From positions 85,304 to 149,303 of the forward strand of contig DEMD01000015.1 in the NCBI GenBank assembly GCA_002354735.1: a DNA stretch of 64,000 nucleotides, given 5' to 3'. This stretch comes from Gammaproteobacteria bacterium UBA2679. Its GTDB lineage: Bacteria > Pseudomonadota > Gammaproteobacteria > Pseudomonadales > Oleiphilaceae. Position numbers and translations under genes: made by a program. The notes under the pieces are model-generated. The model saw nothing but the letters and a program-made list of their open reading frames with translations. It made no database searches and had not been told where the DNA came from. Shown one piece after another: positions 36,977 through 46,071 of the stretch. Numbering within the stretch: the first letter of the stretch is position 1; each line of letters opens with the position of its first letter.

Positions 36977-38806
36977 ATGACCACGATTCATACCGCGAAA
37001 CGTACGCGACTTGGTGCTGCTGTGGCAGGCACAATACTCATGACAGCGCACACGGTAGCGCTCGCTGAACCTGCGTCGCTCGAGCTCGAATTGCGTTGCC
37101 CATTTCCGCTGATCGGCGAGCAAGCAATACTCGCCAAGATCTCCGCGGATTATCCGACAGAAGTCACGGTGGGCGACAGCTTCGGCCCTTTCAATATAGA
37201 CACGGTCACCGTGGTAAATGAAGCCTCCCGACAGGGTTTGGCTCTGCTTGGCGCAGCTACCGTTACCGGGACGGCGCAGAGTGCAACGACCATTGTGACC
37301 CCCGCCAGAACTATTGAGAACACCGTTGAACTGACCGTGGCACCATCACCAGTGCCAGCTACCGAAGGCGCCTTCGAGGTGGCGGCCAGCGGTATGACGG
37401 CGGCTGAAGCGTTCGTTGAAGGTGATGTGGGCGCAGGTGAGATCACTGTTGAAGATCTCACGCTCAATCTCAGGAATCTCCGTGAGGATGGCACGCTCGC
37501 CGGGATGCCGGTGGGCGAGTTCACTACAGATTGCGCCGTGGTGGAAGGGCAGAACACAGTGCTTGCCAGATTCAACATCGTTGAGGGCGACGGCACAGGA
37601 GAGCCGACCCCGCCAAGTGTGGCGGTCGATGTTGAAGCTATCGACTTCGGCAATGTCCAGATGGGCACCTCCGATAAGCGCAGTGTCACGATCACCAACA
37701 ACGGTGGTGGCATTCTTGCGATCAATAGCGTGACGGTCAGCGGTGCTGATGCTGCTGCATTTATCCAGACCAACGACTGCACCACGCTCGCCTCTGGCGA
37801 GAGCTGTATCGTCGATATCACCTTCACCTCCGCTTCGGATGGCGCCCAGTCGGCCGTGCTCAACATCGAGTCGGACGATCCTGACAACAGCGTGATAGTT
37901 GTTGATCTGAGCGCCAACGGTCAGATCGAGTCTGAAGCGGACATCGAAGTCAGCGCCACTGAGCTGGGTTTTGGCACCATCGCACAGGGTGTCACTTCTG
38001 ACCGGTCGCTTACCGTGAGTAACGTTGGTAGCGCAGCGCTGAATATCAGTGAAGTCTCATTGCAGACAGGTGAAGATTTTTCACTCCTGAGCAATGAGTG
38101 CACGACACTCGCACCCGAAGGCAGCTGTGACATTGGCCTACGATTTACTGGCAACGCTGATGGCCTTAGCAGCGATGTGCTCAGCATCGCTTCGGATGAT
38201 CCAGATGAGGCTGTCGTGACTGTCGATCTGAGCGGTCAGGTGGGAGATGATACTGATGGTGGTGGATCGACCAACGACATAAAGCTGAGTGTGGCCGGCT
38301 CCACGACACTGACGGCTACAGGGAAAGCCTTGCCACTCACAGGCCTCATCGAGAGTAGCGTGGATGAGTCTACTGGTATGCTGACAGCAGATGTCCAGCT
38401 CGATCCGACGAGTGGCACGTTCAGATTGACGAGACTTTTCCGCAAGCTGACCGCCACAGTGAATATCGAATTCGAAAGTGTTGGTGAGGCGAGTGGTACC
38501 CTGATTGATGGGAAGTTGATGACCACGACACAAGCCTATGTGAAGGTTCCGGAGGTCACTGTGAATCTCTTCGGTCTCAAGCTGCCGATAGGTGGTGGAG
38601 ACGAGTGCCGGACGGCGGAGCCGACGACCATCACTGTAGAGTCTCAGGACGGTGAGACCTTCGTCCCGACCGCCGGCGGCATTGTGGATGGGTCCTACGA
38701 CATGACCGGACTGGAGAATTGTGGTGCGTTGACGACTGTTTTGAGCGACTTCCTCGAAGGCCTGGATAACAGCATCAACCTGGTGTTGACCCCAGCTCAG
38801 CCCTGA
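36977..38806 (+). CDS. Secreted DUF6801 / two-ASH-domain protein (paralogue 1)
   Basis: 609 residues. Signal peptide 1-31 ends in VALAEP. Residues 32-200 match a DUF6801-like domain (ELRCPFPLIGEQAILAKIS; two Cys). Two ASH/choice-of-anchor-D beta-sandwich repeats follow at about 212-314 (FGNVQMGTSDKRSVTITNNG, NDCTTLASGESC) and 318-418 (FGTIAQGVTSDRSLTVSNVG, NECTTLAPEGSC), each with a Cys pair. The C-terminal domain (430-609) has VNLFGLKLPIGGGDECRT. There is no membrane anchor at the C-terminus, so it is likely periplasmic, secreted or bound to another factor. A ribosome site (GGAACGGAG) precedes the ATG. The paralogue is 1.4 kb downstream. Confidence 0.8.
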   Translation: MTTIHTAKRTRLGAAVAGTILMTAHTVALAEPASLELELRCPFPLIGEQAILAKISADYPTEVTVGDSFGPFNIDTVTVVNEASRQGLALLGAATVTGTAQSATTIVTPARTIENTVELTVAPSPVPATEGAFEVAASGMTAAEAFVEGDVGAGEITVEDLTLNLRNLREDGTLAGMPVGEFTTDCAVVEGQNTVLARFNIVEGDGTGEPTPPSVAVDVEAIDFGNVQMGTSDKRSVTITNNGGGILAINSVTVSGADAAAFIQTNDCTTLASGESCIVDITFTSASDGAQSAVLNIESDDPDNSVIVVDLSANGQIESEADIEVSATELGFGTIAQGVTSDRSLTVSNVGSAALNISEVSLQTGEDFSLLSNECTTLAPEGSCDIGLRFTGNADGLSSDVLSIASDDPDEAVVTVDLSGQVGDDTDGGGSTNDIKLSVAGSTTLTATGKALPLTGLIESSVDESTGMLTADVQLDPTSGTFRLTRLFRKLTATVNIEFESVGEASGTLIDGKLMTTTQAYVKVPEVTVNLFGLKLPIGGGDECRTAEPTTITVESQDGETFVPTAGGIVDGSYDMTGLENCGALTTVLSDFLEGLDNSINLVLTPAQP

Positions 38807-38833
38807 GGCCAGGAGGGGTTCATCCATGCAGAG

Positions 38834-39898
38834 TCATTCCGACTCGTCGCGGCTGGTCCCCTCACGCCCTCGGCGGCGAACGTCGCCAGGCGTATTGCCA
38901 GTCCAGCTTCGATAGGCCTTTGTGAAGCTGGCCTGGTCGCTGAAACCAAGCTTCAACGCGATGTCCATCAGCGACAGCGGCGTATCCATAAGATAAAGGT
39001 CAGCGTAGCTGTGGCGGATATCCTGGCGCATCTTTCTGAACGAAGTGCCGGCAGCAGCGAGATGCTGCCGGAGGTAGCGTGAGCTCATTCCAAGTTGCTT
39101 GGCCGTTCGCTCGAGTGTTGCCTTGCCAGGTTGCTTGAGGATCTGTTCCCTGGCTTGCGCGGCTATTTCTCTGCTTTCAGGTGAACCTGCCTCCTCGTCG
39201 TCAGCAATGGCCAGCTCGCCATCACTTTCAATGTGCTTCTCTCTCGCCAGCGAATAAGCTACCCGTGTGTTGTCATCCTGAGGCTTGCGACCGACCAGCG
39301 ACAGCGTAATCTGATTGTGTTCACCATTGAACTGCCAGCTGGAGTCGGGGGCGAGCGCCTGCCAATCTGATTCATCCAGAGCCGAGTCGTAGTCGAACTC
39401 GAAGCTGACCGCATGCGAAACCTGAGACGCTATGGAGTAGATGCTGCCGAGATAGATCTTGGTCAGAAACGGTCGCGCAGTGCCGGTGTTCCAATTGTCT
39501 TTCAGCCTGATCCTGGCCTGCGTCGCCGTCGTGGTGCATTCCATGTCGATAAGCGGAAGACAGACACGCAGGTGTTGCACAACCATTTCCACCAGTTTTG
39601 AGTTGCTTTCTCTGCTGAGTAGGACGTAACCGAACAAACCGTGGGCAATGAGGTCCAGTTTCTGACCAAACTGAAAGCCCGCTCTCTCGTCGGTGGCCAG
39701 CCACTGTGCATTCTCCAGCATCTTGACAATCTGACTCACTGGCAGAAAGGCGTCTGCGTCGTCCAGCGTAGCTGAGCCAATGCCCGTATTATTGAGCAAG
39801 GCCTCCTGACTCACGCCTTTGGACTGCATGAACGATACGAACTTTCGCAGGTATCTTGATGAAACCAAAGGTACTTTATAAGTAATCATCTCTGACAT
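38834..39898 (-). CDS. AraC family regulator with Arabinose_bd-type N-terminal domain
   Basis: 354 residues from the ATG at 39898 (a GTG lies 15 bp upstream; both have weak sites). The N-terminal 190 residues (SRYLRKFVSFMQSKGVSQEA, then GLFGYVLLSRESNSKLVEMV) match the PF12625-type sensor domain. The C-terminal HTH_18 pair is clear: LERTAKQLGMSSRYLRQHL and PLSLMDIALKLGFSDQASF, ending in TGNTPGDVRRR. Such regulators often sense long-chain or aromatic compounds and control lipid and alcohol metabolism genes. It is convergent with the first ASH gene and divergent from the second, so these are its obvious targets. Confidence 0.92.
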   Translation of the reverse strand: MSEMITYKVPLVSSRYLRKFVSFMQSKGVSQEALLNNTGIGSATLDDADAFLPVSQIVKMLENAQWLATDERAGFQFGQKLDLIAHGLFGYVLLSRESNSKLVEMVVQHLRVCLPLIDMECTTTATQARIRLKDNWNTGTARPFLTKIYLGSIYSIASQVSHAVSFEFDYDSALDESDWQALAPDSSWQFNGEHNQITLSLVGRKPQDDNTRVAYSLAREKHIESDGELAIADDEEAGSPESREIAAQAREQILKQPGKATLERTAKQLGMSSRYLRQHLAAAGTSFRKMRQDIRHSYADLYLMDTPLSLMDIALKLGFSDQASFTKAYRSWTGNTPGDVRRRGREGTSRDESE

Positions 39899-40233
39899 AA
39901 TTGTTGCTTTCACACCTTCATGCCACGGCCTTCAAGCAAGGTCACGTCGTCTGCAACCTGTCTTTTAGCCCTCTTTTGGGGGATAGCATACCTCCTGTCT
40001 CTGTGCGTCAGCGCGCAATACTTGTCCAAAACCTGAACAGGGTCACGAAAACACGAACCCATCGCTGTGCTTTCCCTTTTTAACAAAACGGCTTCCGTTT
40101 AGGACAATGCTTAGTTTCTGATCTTGTCGCTAAATGGTTGGTGTGACAGGAAAAAAGGACGACAGAAAGTACTGTAATCGACGGATCATCCCTGATTCGA
40201 TTTGATAGAACAACAGAAAAGAGGACGACAATA
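39899..40233. other. 335-bp divergent regulatory region between araC-like and second ASH gene
   Basis: Contains the shared motif at 40032-40050 and AT-rich stretches around 40065-40135. No gene or RNA is apparent. A clear -35/-10 pair is not visible for either direction, in line with a need for an activator. Confidence 0.55.
40032..40050 (+). promoter_or_regulatory. Shared motif copy 2, upstream of second ASH protein gene
   Basis: CCTGAACAGGGTCACGAAA differs from copy 1 at two of 19 positions and ends 184 bp before the ATG at 40234, the same distance as copy 1. It also lies 134 bp upstream of the araC-like start codon, so it could serve autoregulation. Confidence 0.6.
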
Positions 40234-42060
40234 ATGACCACGACTTATAACGCGCGACTCACGCGCCTTGGTGCTGCAGTGGCAGGCACAGTGCTCATGG
40301 CAGCTCATACCATGGCCTATGCAGAGCCCGTGACTCTGGATCTGCAGTTGACCTGCCCATTCCCACTGATTGGCTCACAGCCTATTAAAGCTCGCATCAC
40401 TGCCGATTACCCCACTGAAATATCAGCGAGCGAAGGCGTGCCGGCAATTACTGTTGATACCATCACTGTAGTCAACGAACCCTCCCGTCAGGGCTTGTCA
40501 CTGCTCGGCGCGGTTACTGTGACCGGTACAGCACAGAGCTTCACCACCATCAGTACAACCGCTCGCGACATCGAGAGCGTTGTTGACCTCACGGTCGAAC
40601 CGTCTCCTGTACCAAGTACACCTGGCGAGTTTGAAGTGGCCGCAGGCGGCGTAGCCGCGCCTGTACCACTTGCTGCTGGCGATGTAGGTCCAGCTCAGGT
40701 CACTGTTGACGACCTTATTCTGAGCCTGCGCAACCTGCGTGCTGATGGCACGCTGGCAGGCATGCCTGTTGGCGAGTTCACCACCGATTGCGCAGTGGAT
40801 GCTGGGCAGAACACTGTGCTGGCCAGCTTCGACGTAGTCGAGGGTGGCGGAGGCGGTGGCGCTGATCCGGCCAACATCGCAGTTGATGTTGAAGCTGTCG
40901 ACTTTGGTAATGTCCAGCTCGGTATATCCGAAACGCGCAGTGTTACTGTCACCAATGATGGCGACGGCATTCTCGCCATCAATGGCGTAACCGTGACTGG
41001 TGCGAATGCAGATGCGTTCATTCAGACCAACGACTGTACCACGCTTGCTTCCGGCGAGAGTTGTACCATCGATGTGACCTTTACAGCTGCTTCGGAAGGC
41101 GCACAGGCCGCCGTACTGACTATAGAGTCTGACGATCCAGATACTAGTGTCGTGAGCGTGGATCTGAGCGCTAGCGGGCAGCTGGAGCCAGAGGCTGATA
41201 TCGAAGTGAGTGAAACCGATCTCGGTTTTGGCTCGATCGATCTGGGCGTCACTTCTGACCGCACACTGACTATCAGCAACGTTGGTAGTGCAGCGCTCAA
41301 CATCAGTGATGTTTCACTGCAGACCGGTGGTGATTTCTCGCTGCTGAGCAACGAATGCACCACCATCGCGCCTGAAAGCAGCTGTGACATTGGCGTGCGC
41401 TTCACCGGCAATGCCGTTGGCACCAGCAGTGATGTGCTGACCATTTCATCGGATGATCCGGACGAAGCAGCCGTCACTGTAAACCTGTCAGGTCAGGTCA
41501 ACGATGATGATACCGGCGGTTCGACCCTCGATATCACACTCGACGTCGACGGTTCCACAACACTGACCGCAACGGGCAACACGCTGCCACTTTCTGGCGT
41601 TATCGACAGCGTTGTTGATCTGGCGACTGGTGAGCTGACTGCAGATCTGAAGCTTGAGCCAACCAGCGGCACCTTCCAGGTGATCAAGTGGTTCCGCAAG
41701 CTTACAGCTACTGCACAAGTTGAGTTCGAAAACGTGGGTGAGGCGACCGGCACGCTGATCGATGGCAAGCTGACTACCTCGGCACAAGCCTACGTCAAGG
41801 TCCCACGCGTCACAGTCAACCTCTTTGGCATCAAGCTTCCCATCGGTGGCGGTGCCAACTGTAGAACTGCAGAACCAGTGTCGTTCACTGTGGCTTCGCC
41901 AGAAGGTGAAACCTTCCTGCCACTCGGCGGTGGCAAGGTCACCGGCTCCTATGATCTGACAGCGCTGGAAAACTGCGGTGCACTGACCTCGGTTCTCAGC
42001 AACTTCCTCGAAGGCGATGACAACACCATCAACCTCACTCTGACACCAGTTCAGCCCTGA
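40234..42060 (+). CDS. Secreted DUF6801 / two-ASH-domain protein (paralogue 2)
   Basis: 608 residues, collinear with the gene at 36977 and highly similar over the whole length. Signal peptide ends in MAYAEP. The same blocks occur: LQLTCPFPLIGSQPIKARI, FGNVQLGISETRSVTVTNDG, FGSIDLGVTSDRTLTISNVG, and VNLFGIKLPIGGGANCRTAE at the C-terminus. Differences cluster in a Gly-rich linker (VVEGGGGGGADPAN) before the first ASH domain. It is followed by a hairpin and then a DUF6160-like gene 58 bp later, probably in the same transcript. Function is unknown; the layout suggests a structural or binding role outside the cytoplasm. Confidence 0.8.
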   Translation: MTTTYNARLTRLGAAVAGTVLMAAHTMAYAEPVTLDLQLTCPFPLIGSQPIKARITADYPTEISASEGVPAITVDTITVVNEPSRQGLSLLGAVTVTGTAQSFTTISTTARDIESVVDLTVEPSPVPSTPGEFEVAAGGVAAPVPLAAGDVGPAQVTVDDLILSLRNLRADGTLAGMPVGEFTTDCAVDAGQNTVLASFDVVEGGGGGGADPANIAVDVEAVDFGNVQLGISETRSVTVTNDGDGILAINGVTVTGANADAFIQTNDCTTLASGESCTIDVTFTAASEGAQAAVLTIESDDPDTSVVSVDLSASGQLEPEADIEVSETDLGFGSIDLGVTSDRTLTISNVGSAALNISDVSLQTGGDFSLLSNECTTIAPESSCDIGVRFTGNAVGTSSDVLTISSDDPDEAAVTVNLSGQVNDDDTGGSTLDITLDVDGSTTLTATGNTLPLSGVIDSVVDLATGELTADLKLEPTSGTFQVIKWFRKLTATAQVEFENVGEATGTLIDGKLTTSAQAYVKVPRVTVNLFGIKLPIGGGANCRTAEPVSFTVASPEGETFLPLGGGKVTGSYDLTALENCGALTSVLSNFLEGDDNTINLTLTPVQP

Positions 42061-42068
42061 GGCTGGTC

Positions 42069-42091
42069 GGGGCCTGCGCAATGCAGGCCCC
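42069..42091 (+). terminator. Hairpin between second ASH gene and DUF6160-like gene
   Basis: GGGGCCTGC / GCAGGCCCC, a 9-bp perfect stem with a 5-nt loop, is followed by TCCCTT. It starts 8 bp after the stop codon. The next gene has no promoter of its own that I can see, so this is more likely a partial terminator or mRNA stabiliser that sets the expression ratio. Confidence 0.55.
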
Positions 42092-42118
42092 TCCCTTAGC
42101 AAACCTGGAGTAGACTAC

Positions 42119-42811
42119 ATGAGAACAACATTACAATACGCGTCACTGGCTGCTGCCATCATGACGGCAATGAGCGCGCAAGCTGAGCTGCAGGCTATTG
42201 ATGATGCAGACATGGCGGAAGTATCAGGACAAAGCGGTATCGTAATCGAAGCAGGCTTCGGCACGATCGGCGGTATCGACAAGACTGCCGAGAACGCCTA
42301 CACGGCCAAGACAACGCTGGAAAACGGTACAGTGGTCGAGCAGGCAGGCACCCTGGGAGATTTCTATGGCGCTGACTGGTCGAATGCCGGTATCACGATC
42401 GAGGCATTCAAATATATCGTCGATATCGAAGGCGGCTGGGATCAGGAAACCAATACCGGCGTCAATACCAGACTGGAGCCACTGCAGAGTGCTCTGACCG
42501 AGAAACCTAAGGCAGGTATCATCGTCAAGGATATCGCCATTGCCGGACGCATGGACGTGACCATCGATGCCACGGCTGACCTCGCCAACGTCGTTGCCAA
42601 CGGCGGCAATGTCGCTGAAGGCGATGGCGGTATCGGTATCACATTCAGTGACTCCGATATCCACTTCAAGATGGGTGACATGGGTGTTTTTGTCGAACCA
42701 TACGAAGGGATTGGCGTTGTTGGTGGTCAGGTCAGCAGCTTCGGCAGTGTTGAAATGCTCGGCATGAACATAGACGGGCTCGGACTCGTTATTCGGGGTA
42801 ATGGTCTCTAA
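42119..42811 (+). CDS. Secreted DUF6160-like protein
   Basis: 230 residues with an N-terminal signal peptide (LAAAIMTAMSAQAEL). The early motif DDADMAEVSGQSGIVIEAGF is typical of DUF6160/FilA-like surface proteins found with pilus-like or outer-membrane systems. The body is acidic and beta-rich, with repeated I/V-G text near the end (GVFVEPYEGIGVVGGQV, GMNIDGLGLVIRGNGL). GGAG precedes the ATG. It follows the second ASH gene by 58 bp, suggesting that the two proteins act together at the envelope. A strong hairpin follows. Confidence 0.75.
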   Translation: MRTTLQYASLAAAIMTAMSAQAELQAIDDADMAEVSGQSGIVIEAGFGTIGGIDKTAENAYTAKTTLENGTVVEQAGTLGDFYGADWSNAGITIEAFKYIVDIEGGWDQETNTGVNTRLEPLQSALTEKPKAGIIVKDIAIAGRMDVTIDATADLANVVANGGNVAEGDGGIGITFSDSDIHFKMGDMGVFVEPYEGIGVVGGQVSSFGSVEMLGMNIDGLGLVIRGNGL

Positions 42812-42831
42812 CAAGACTGCCACTCGCTGGC

Positions 42832-42862
42832 TGGCGTAGGTAACAGAAGCATACCTACGCCA
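42832..42862 (+). terminator. Hairpin between DUF6160-like gene and fumC
   Basis: TGGCGTAGGTA / TACCTACGCCA, an 11-bp perfect stem with a 9-nt loop, lies 20 bp after the stop and just before the fumC ribosome site (ACGGAGAG). No T run follows. It may end the ASH transcript or shape the fumC leader. Confidence 0.55.
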
Positions 42863-42875
42863 AACGGAGAGACAC

Positions 42876-44303
42876 ATGTCAGGGGACACCGGAGATAAGG
42901 GAAATCTGCCACTGGATGGTAATAGCGGAAGCCAGGCGAAAGGCTTCCGCTCCGAACACGACAGCCTCGGCGAGGTCCGGGTACCACAGAAGGCGCTATG
43001 GGCCGCCCAGACCCAGCGTGCTGTCGATAATTTTCCGATGAGTCATCGGCGCCTGCCGGATGCGTTCATCCAAGCGGTGCTTGAAATCAAGAAAGCCGCT
43101 GCACAGGCTAACGACGAACTTGGTGAACTCGATGCCAAGCGCTCCAGGGCGATCGTCAATGCAGTCGACAAGCTGCTGAACGACGATAATCTCCTCGATC
43201 ATTTTCCTGTCGATATCTTCCAGACCGGCTCCGGCACCAGTACCAACATGAACGCCAATGAGGTTATCGCTCATCTGGCAAATGCAATTGGTGACGACGA
43301 AATCCATCCCAATGACCACGTCAACAGGGGACAAAGCAGTAATGATGTCATTCCCAGTGCCATTCAGGTCAGTGCCGCATGCTATCTGCATCGATACACA
43401 CTGCCGGCGCTGACGCATAGCATACAGGTGCTGAACCAGCGCTCGGAGTCGTTGGAGGCCGTTATCAAGACCGGTCGGACTCACCTGATGGACGCCATGC
43501 CTGTCAGTCTGGGCCAGACCCTTGGTGCCTGGGCGGCACAAATGGCAGACAATCGTGATCGTCTCAACGATATGCTCGCTCAGTTGCTGGCCCTGCCTCA
43601 GGGTGGTACTGCTGTCGGTACAGGCATCAATGCGCATGACTCTTTTGCCGAGACATTCAACAAGATGTTGGGCCAGAATACCGGACTGCCGTTTCGCAGG
43701 GCGAATAACCTGTTTTCCAGAATCAGTGCCCAGGATACTGCTGTCGCCTTATCAGGGCAGTTGAAAACCTGCGCCGTTTCGCTGATGAAAATTGCCAACG
43801 ATCTGCGCTGGATGAACTCCGGCCCGCTGGCAGGTCTTGGCGAGATTCAGCTTGAAGCGCTGCAGCCCGGTTCATCGATCATGCCTGGCAAGGTCAACCC
43901 CGTGATTCCAGAGGCGGTCGCCATGGCGTCTGCACAGGTCATTGGTAATGATGCGACGATTACAATCGCGGGGCAGTCAGGCAACTTTGAGCTCAATGTC
44001 ATGTTGCCAGTCATTGCCGACAATCTCCTGTATTCTCTCCAGCTCATCACCAATAGCTGCCAACTCCTGACAGACAAGGCAATCGCCACCTTTAAAGTGA
44101 ATCATGAGCAGCTGGAAAAGGCGCTTGCCTCAAATCCTATTCTGGTTACGGCACTAAATCCCGTTATCGGCTACGAGGCGGCCGCGACAATTGCCAAACA
44201 GGCGTACAAGGAGAAGCGCCCGGTTCTGGATGTGGCTGTGGAGCAGACGGACATGAGCAGGAAAGAACTGAAGGCCTTACTCGATCCGGCCAAACTCGTG
44301 TAG
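42876..44303 (+). CDS. fumC: Class II fumarate hydratase
   Basis: 475 residues. It catalyses reversible hydration of fumarate to L-malate in the TCA cycle. Family marks are GEVRVPQKALWAAQTQRAV, QTGSGTSTNMNANEV, NRGQSSNDVIPSAI, KTGRTHLMDAMP and the signature GSSIMPGKVNP. The N-terminus has about 25 extra residues compared with E. coli FumC. The ribosome site GGAGAG precedes the ATG. A weak hairpin (44309-44330) separates it from ycgL. Confidence 0.96.
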   Translation: MSGDTGDKGNLPLDGNSGSQAKGFRSEHDSLGEVRVPQKALWAAQTQRAVDNFPMSHRRLPDAFIQAVLEIKKAAAQANDELGELDAKRSRAIVNAVDKLLNDDNLLDHFPVDIFQTGSGTSTNMNANEVIAHLANAIGDDEIHPNDHVNRGQSSNDVIPSAIQVSAACYLHRYTLPALTHSIQVLNQRSESLEAVIKTGRTHLMDAMPVSLGQTLGAWAAQMADNRDRLNDMLAQLLALPQGGTAVGTGINAHDSFAETFNKMLGQNTGLPFRRANNLFSRISAQDTAVALSGQLKTCAVSLMKIANDLRWMNSGPLAGLGEIQLEALQPGSSIMPGKVNPVIPEAVAMASAQVIGNDATITIAGQSGNFELNVMLPVIADNLLYSLQLITNSCQLLTDKAIATFKVNHEQLEKALASNPILVTALNPVIGYEAAATIAKQAYKEKRPVLDVAVEQTDMSRKELKALLDPAKLV

Positions 44304-44308
44304 ACTTC

Positions 44309-44330
44309 GTCCACTTTTCAGCCAGTGGAC
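44309..44330 (+). terminator. Short hairpin after fumC
   Basis: GTCCACT / AGTGGAC with an 8-nt loop starts 6 bp after the fumC stop. There is no T run; it may be a partial terminator before ycgL. Confidence 0.35.
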
Positions 44331-44337
44331 AGCCAAG

Positions 44338-44676
44338 ATGAGTGCTAAAGCAGAAACGGGTCTCGTGGCACAGCGCCTGAGCGCCTTCCGGTGTGCGAGA
44401 AAGGCCGATATGTATCTGTTCGTACCTGCCGGGCGAGATCAGGCTACGGTGGAGGCCGAGCTGCCCGATGGCCTGATGCAGGCCACTGGCCGTCTGACCT
44501 ACGCCATGGATTTCACGGCCGATCCCGCACGTAAACTCGCACGCTCAGATGTGCAGCAGGTTTTGCAGAACATTGCCGAAAAAGGCTACTACCTGCAGAT
44601 GCCGCAATCGGAAGCCGATATCGAGGCGATGATGACCATCATCAGTGCCGAAACCTCCGGAAACAGACCACTCTGA
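44338..44676 (+). CDS. ycgL: YcgL domain protein
   Basis: 112 residues. After a short N-terminal extension it shows the YcgL fold text: CARKADMYLFVPAGRDQATV, LPDGLMQATGRLTYAMDFTA and NIAEKGYYLQMPQ. The family is widespread in gammaproteobacteria, with a solved fold but no clear biochemical role. It lies 9 bp before ycgN, the usual partner in Pseudomonas-like and enteric genomes. Confidence 0.92.
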   Translation: MSAKAETGLVAQRLSAFRCARKADMYLFVPAGRDQATVEAELPDGLMQATGRLTYAMDFTADPARKLARSDVQQVLQNIAEKGYYLQMPQSEADIEAMMTIISAETSGNRPL

Positions 44677-44685
44677 GCCAGAGCC

Positions 44686-45222
44686 ATGAGTAACAGGTCC
44701 GACGCCCAAGATCAGTGGTGGCTCAAGCCGATCCAGTCCCTGGATAGAGAGCAGTGGGAGTCTCTGTGTGATGGTTGCGGAAAGTGCTGCCTGGAAAAGC
44801 TCGAGGATGAAGACGGTGGGGGCATGTTGTTCTCCATTATCGCCTGCGACCATCTGCGCACGAAGTGCGGCAACGGTCCGGGCGGCGTGGAAACGAAAAC
44901 CGTCACCTGCGCCTGTTATAGTCAGCGACTCGCCCGCAAGACCGACTGCATCGAAATTACCCCCGCGCTCCTGGCGAAGTCGTCACGCTGGCTGCCGGCG
45001 ACCTGCGCCTATCGATTACGATGGGAAGAAAAGCCCCTGCCCGAATGGCACCCCTTGATCAGTGGAAGCAGGGAATCCGTAAGGCAGGCGGGTCATAGTG
45101 TGACTGACAAAGCCATGTTCAACGATGGCAGGCAGAAGCTTACCAATGCGGAGAAGCTTGAGAACCTGCTGGCGAATGACGAGGTGGACTGGGAGCCACT
45201 CGTCATCCGCGACTGGAGCTAG
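44686..45222 (+). CDS. ycgN: YcgN family cysteine-cluster protein
   Basis: 178 residues. The conserved Cys cluster SLCDGCGKCCLEKLED is near residue 28, with further Cys in ACDHLRTKC and CACYSQRLARKTDC, matching the UPF0153/UPF0260 family, which probably binds metal. The C-terminal WEPLVIRDWS-type ending is typical. Function is unknown. It follows ycgL by 9 bp on the same strand. Confidence 0.92.
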   Translation: MSNRSDAQDQWWLKPIQSLDREQWESLCDGCGKCCLEKLEDEDGGGMLFSIIACDHLRTKCGNGPGGVETKTVTCACYSQRLARKTDCIEITPALLAKSSRWLPATCAYRLRWEEKPLPEWHPLISGSRESVRQAGHSVTDKAMFNDGRQKLTNAEKLENLLANDEVDWEPLVIRDWS

Positions 45223-45265
45223 CGAGGCGCCGGCTCCTGCAGGGAAGCGCCGAGCTACAAGATAG

Positions 45266-46036
45266 CTAGTGGTTCAATATCTGGCTCAGGAATAGTTTGG
45301 TGCGCTCATGCTGCGGATTTTCGAAGAAGGCATGCGGCTCGTTTTCTTCCACGATCTGACCCTGGTCCATGAACACCACACGGTCGGCAACGGTTTTCGC
45401 AAAGCCCATTTCGTGCGTGACACAGATCATTGTCATGCCAGATTCAGCCAGTTCCACCATGACGTCCAGCACTTCCTTGATCATCTCCGGGTCCAGTGCG
45501 GAGGTTGGTTCATCGAACAGCATGACCGCCGGGTTCATACAGAGGCTTCTAGCGATCGCCACACGCTGCTGCTGACCACCCGATAGCTGGCCCGGATACT
45601 TGTGAGCCTGCTGCGGAATCTTCACTCGCTCGAGGTACTTCATCGCTTCTTCCTCGGCCTGCTTCTTCGGCGTCTTCCGAACCCAGATGGGCGCAAGCGT
45701 ACAATTCTGCAGTACCGTCAGGTGAGGGAAGAGGTTGAAGTGCTGAAACACCATACCGACCTCACGACGCACGGTGTCGATGTTCTTGAGGTCGTTCGTA
45801 AGCGGGACCCCATTGACGATGATGTCACCTTCCTGATGTTCTTCCAGGCGATTGATGCAGCGAATGCAGGTCGACTTGCCCGACCCGGACGGGCCGCAGA
45901 TGACGATACGCTCGCCCCGACGAACCGAGATGTTGACGTCCTTGAGCACATGAAAGCTGCCATACCATTTGTTGACGTTACGCAGTTCGATCATGAGTTT
46001 TTCGTTTGATGCTGTTTTTGCCATGTCTTCAGCCAT
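45266..46036 (-). CDS. aapP: General L-amino acid ABC transporter ATP-binding protein
   Basis: 256 residues of the polar amino-acid uptake family. Motifs: [20 protein letters not shown] (Walker A), [14 protein letters not shown] (signature), [20 protein letters not shown] (Walker B) and the H-loop [19 protein letters not shown] lies 9 nt before the ATG at 46036. It is the last gene of aapJQMP and energises uptake of a wide range of L-amino acids. Confidence 0.95.
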   Translation of the reverse strand: MAEDMAKTASNEKLMIELRNVNKWYGSFHVLKDVNISVRRGERIVICGPSGSGKSTCIRCINRLEEHQEGDIIVNGVPLTNDLKNIDTVRREVGMVFQHFNLFPHLTVLQNCTLAPIWVRKTPKKQAEEEAMKYLERVKIPQQAHKYPGQLSGGQQQRVAIARSLCMNPAVMLFDEPTSALDPEMIKEVLDVMVELAESGMTMICVTHEMGFAKTVADRVVFMDQGQIVEENEPHAFFENPQHERTKLFLSQILNH

Positions 46037-46071
46037 TTGTAAGGCTCCTGATAAATTCTTGTTGATGCGGG

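Noticed and set aside
37150..37917. Long minus-strand frame opposite the first ASH gene
   Set aside because: Low-complexity Ser/Thr/Val shadow of a Thr/Ser-rich coding sequence; both ASH genes give the same kind of shadow.
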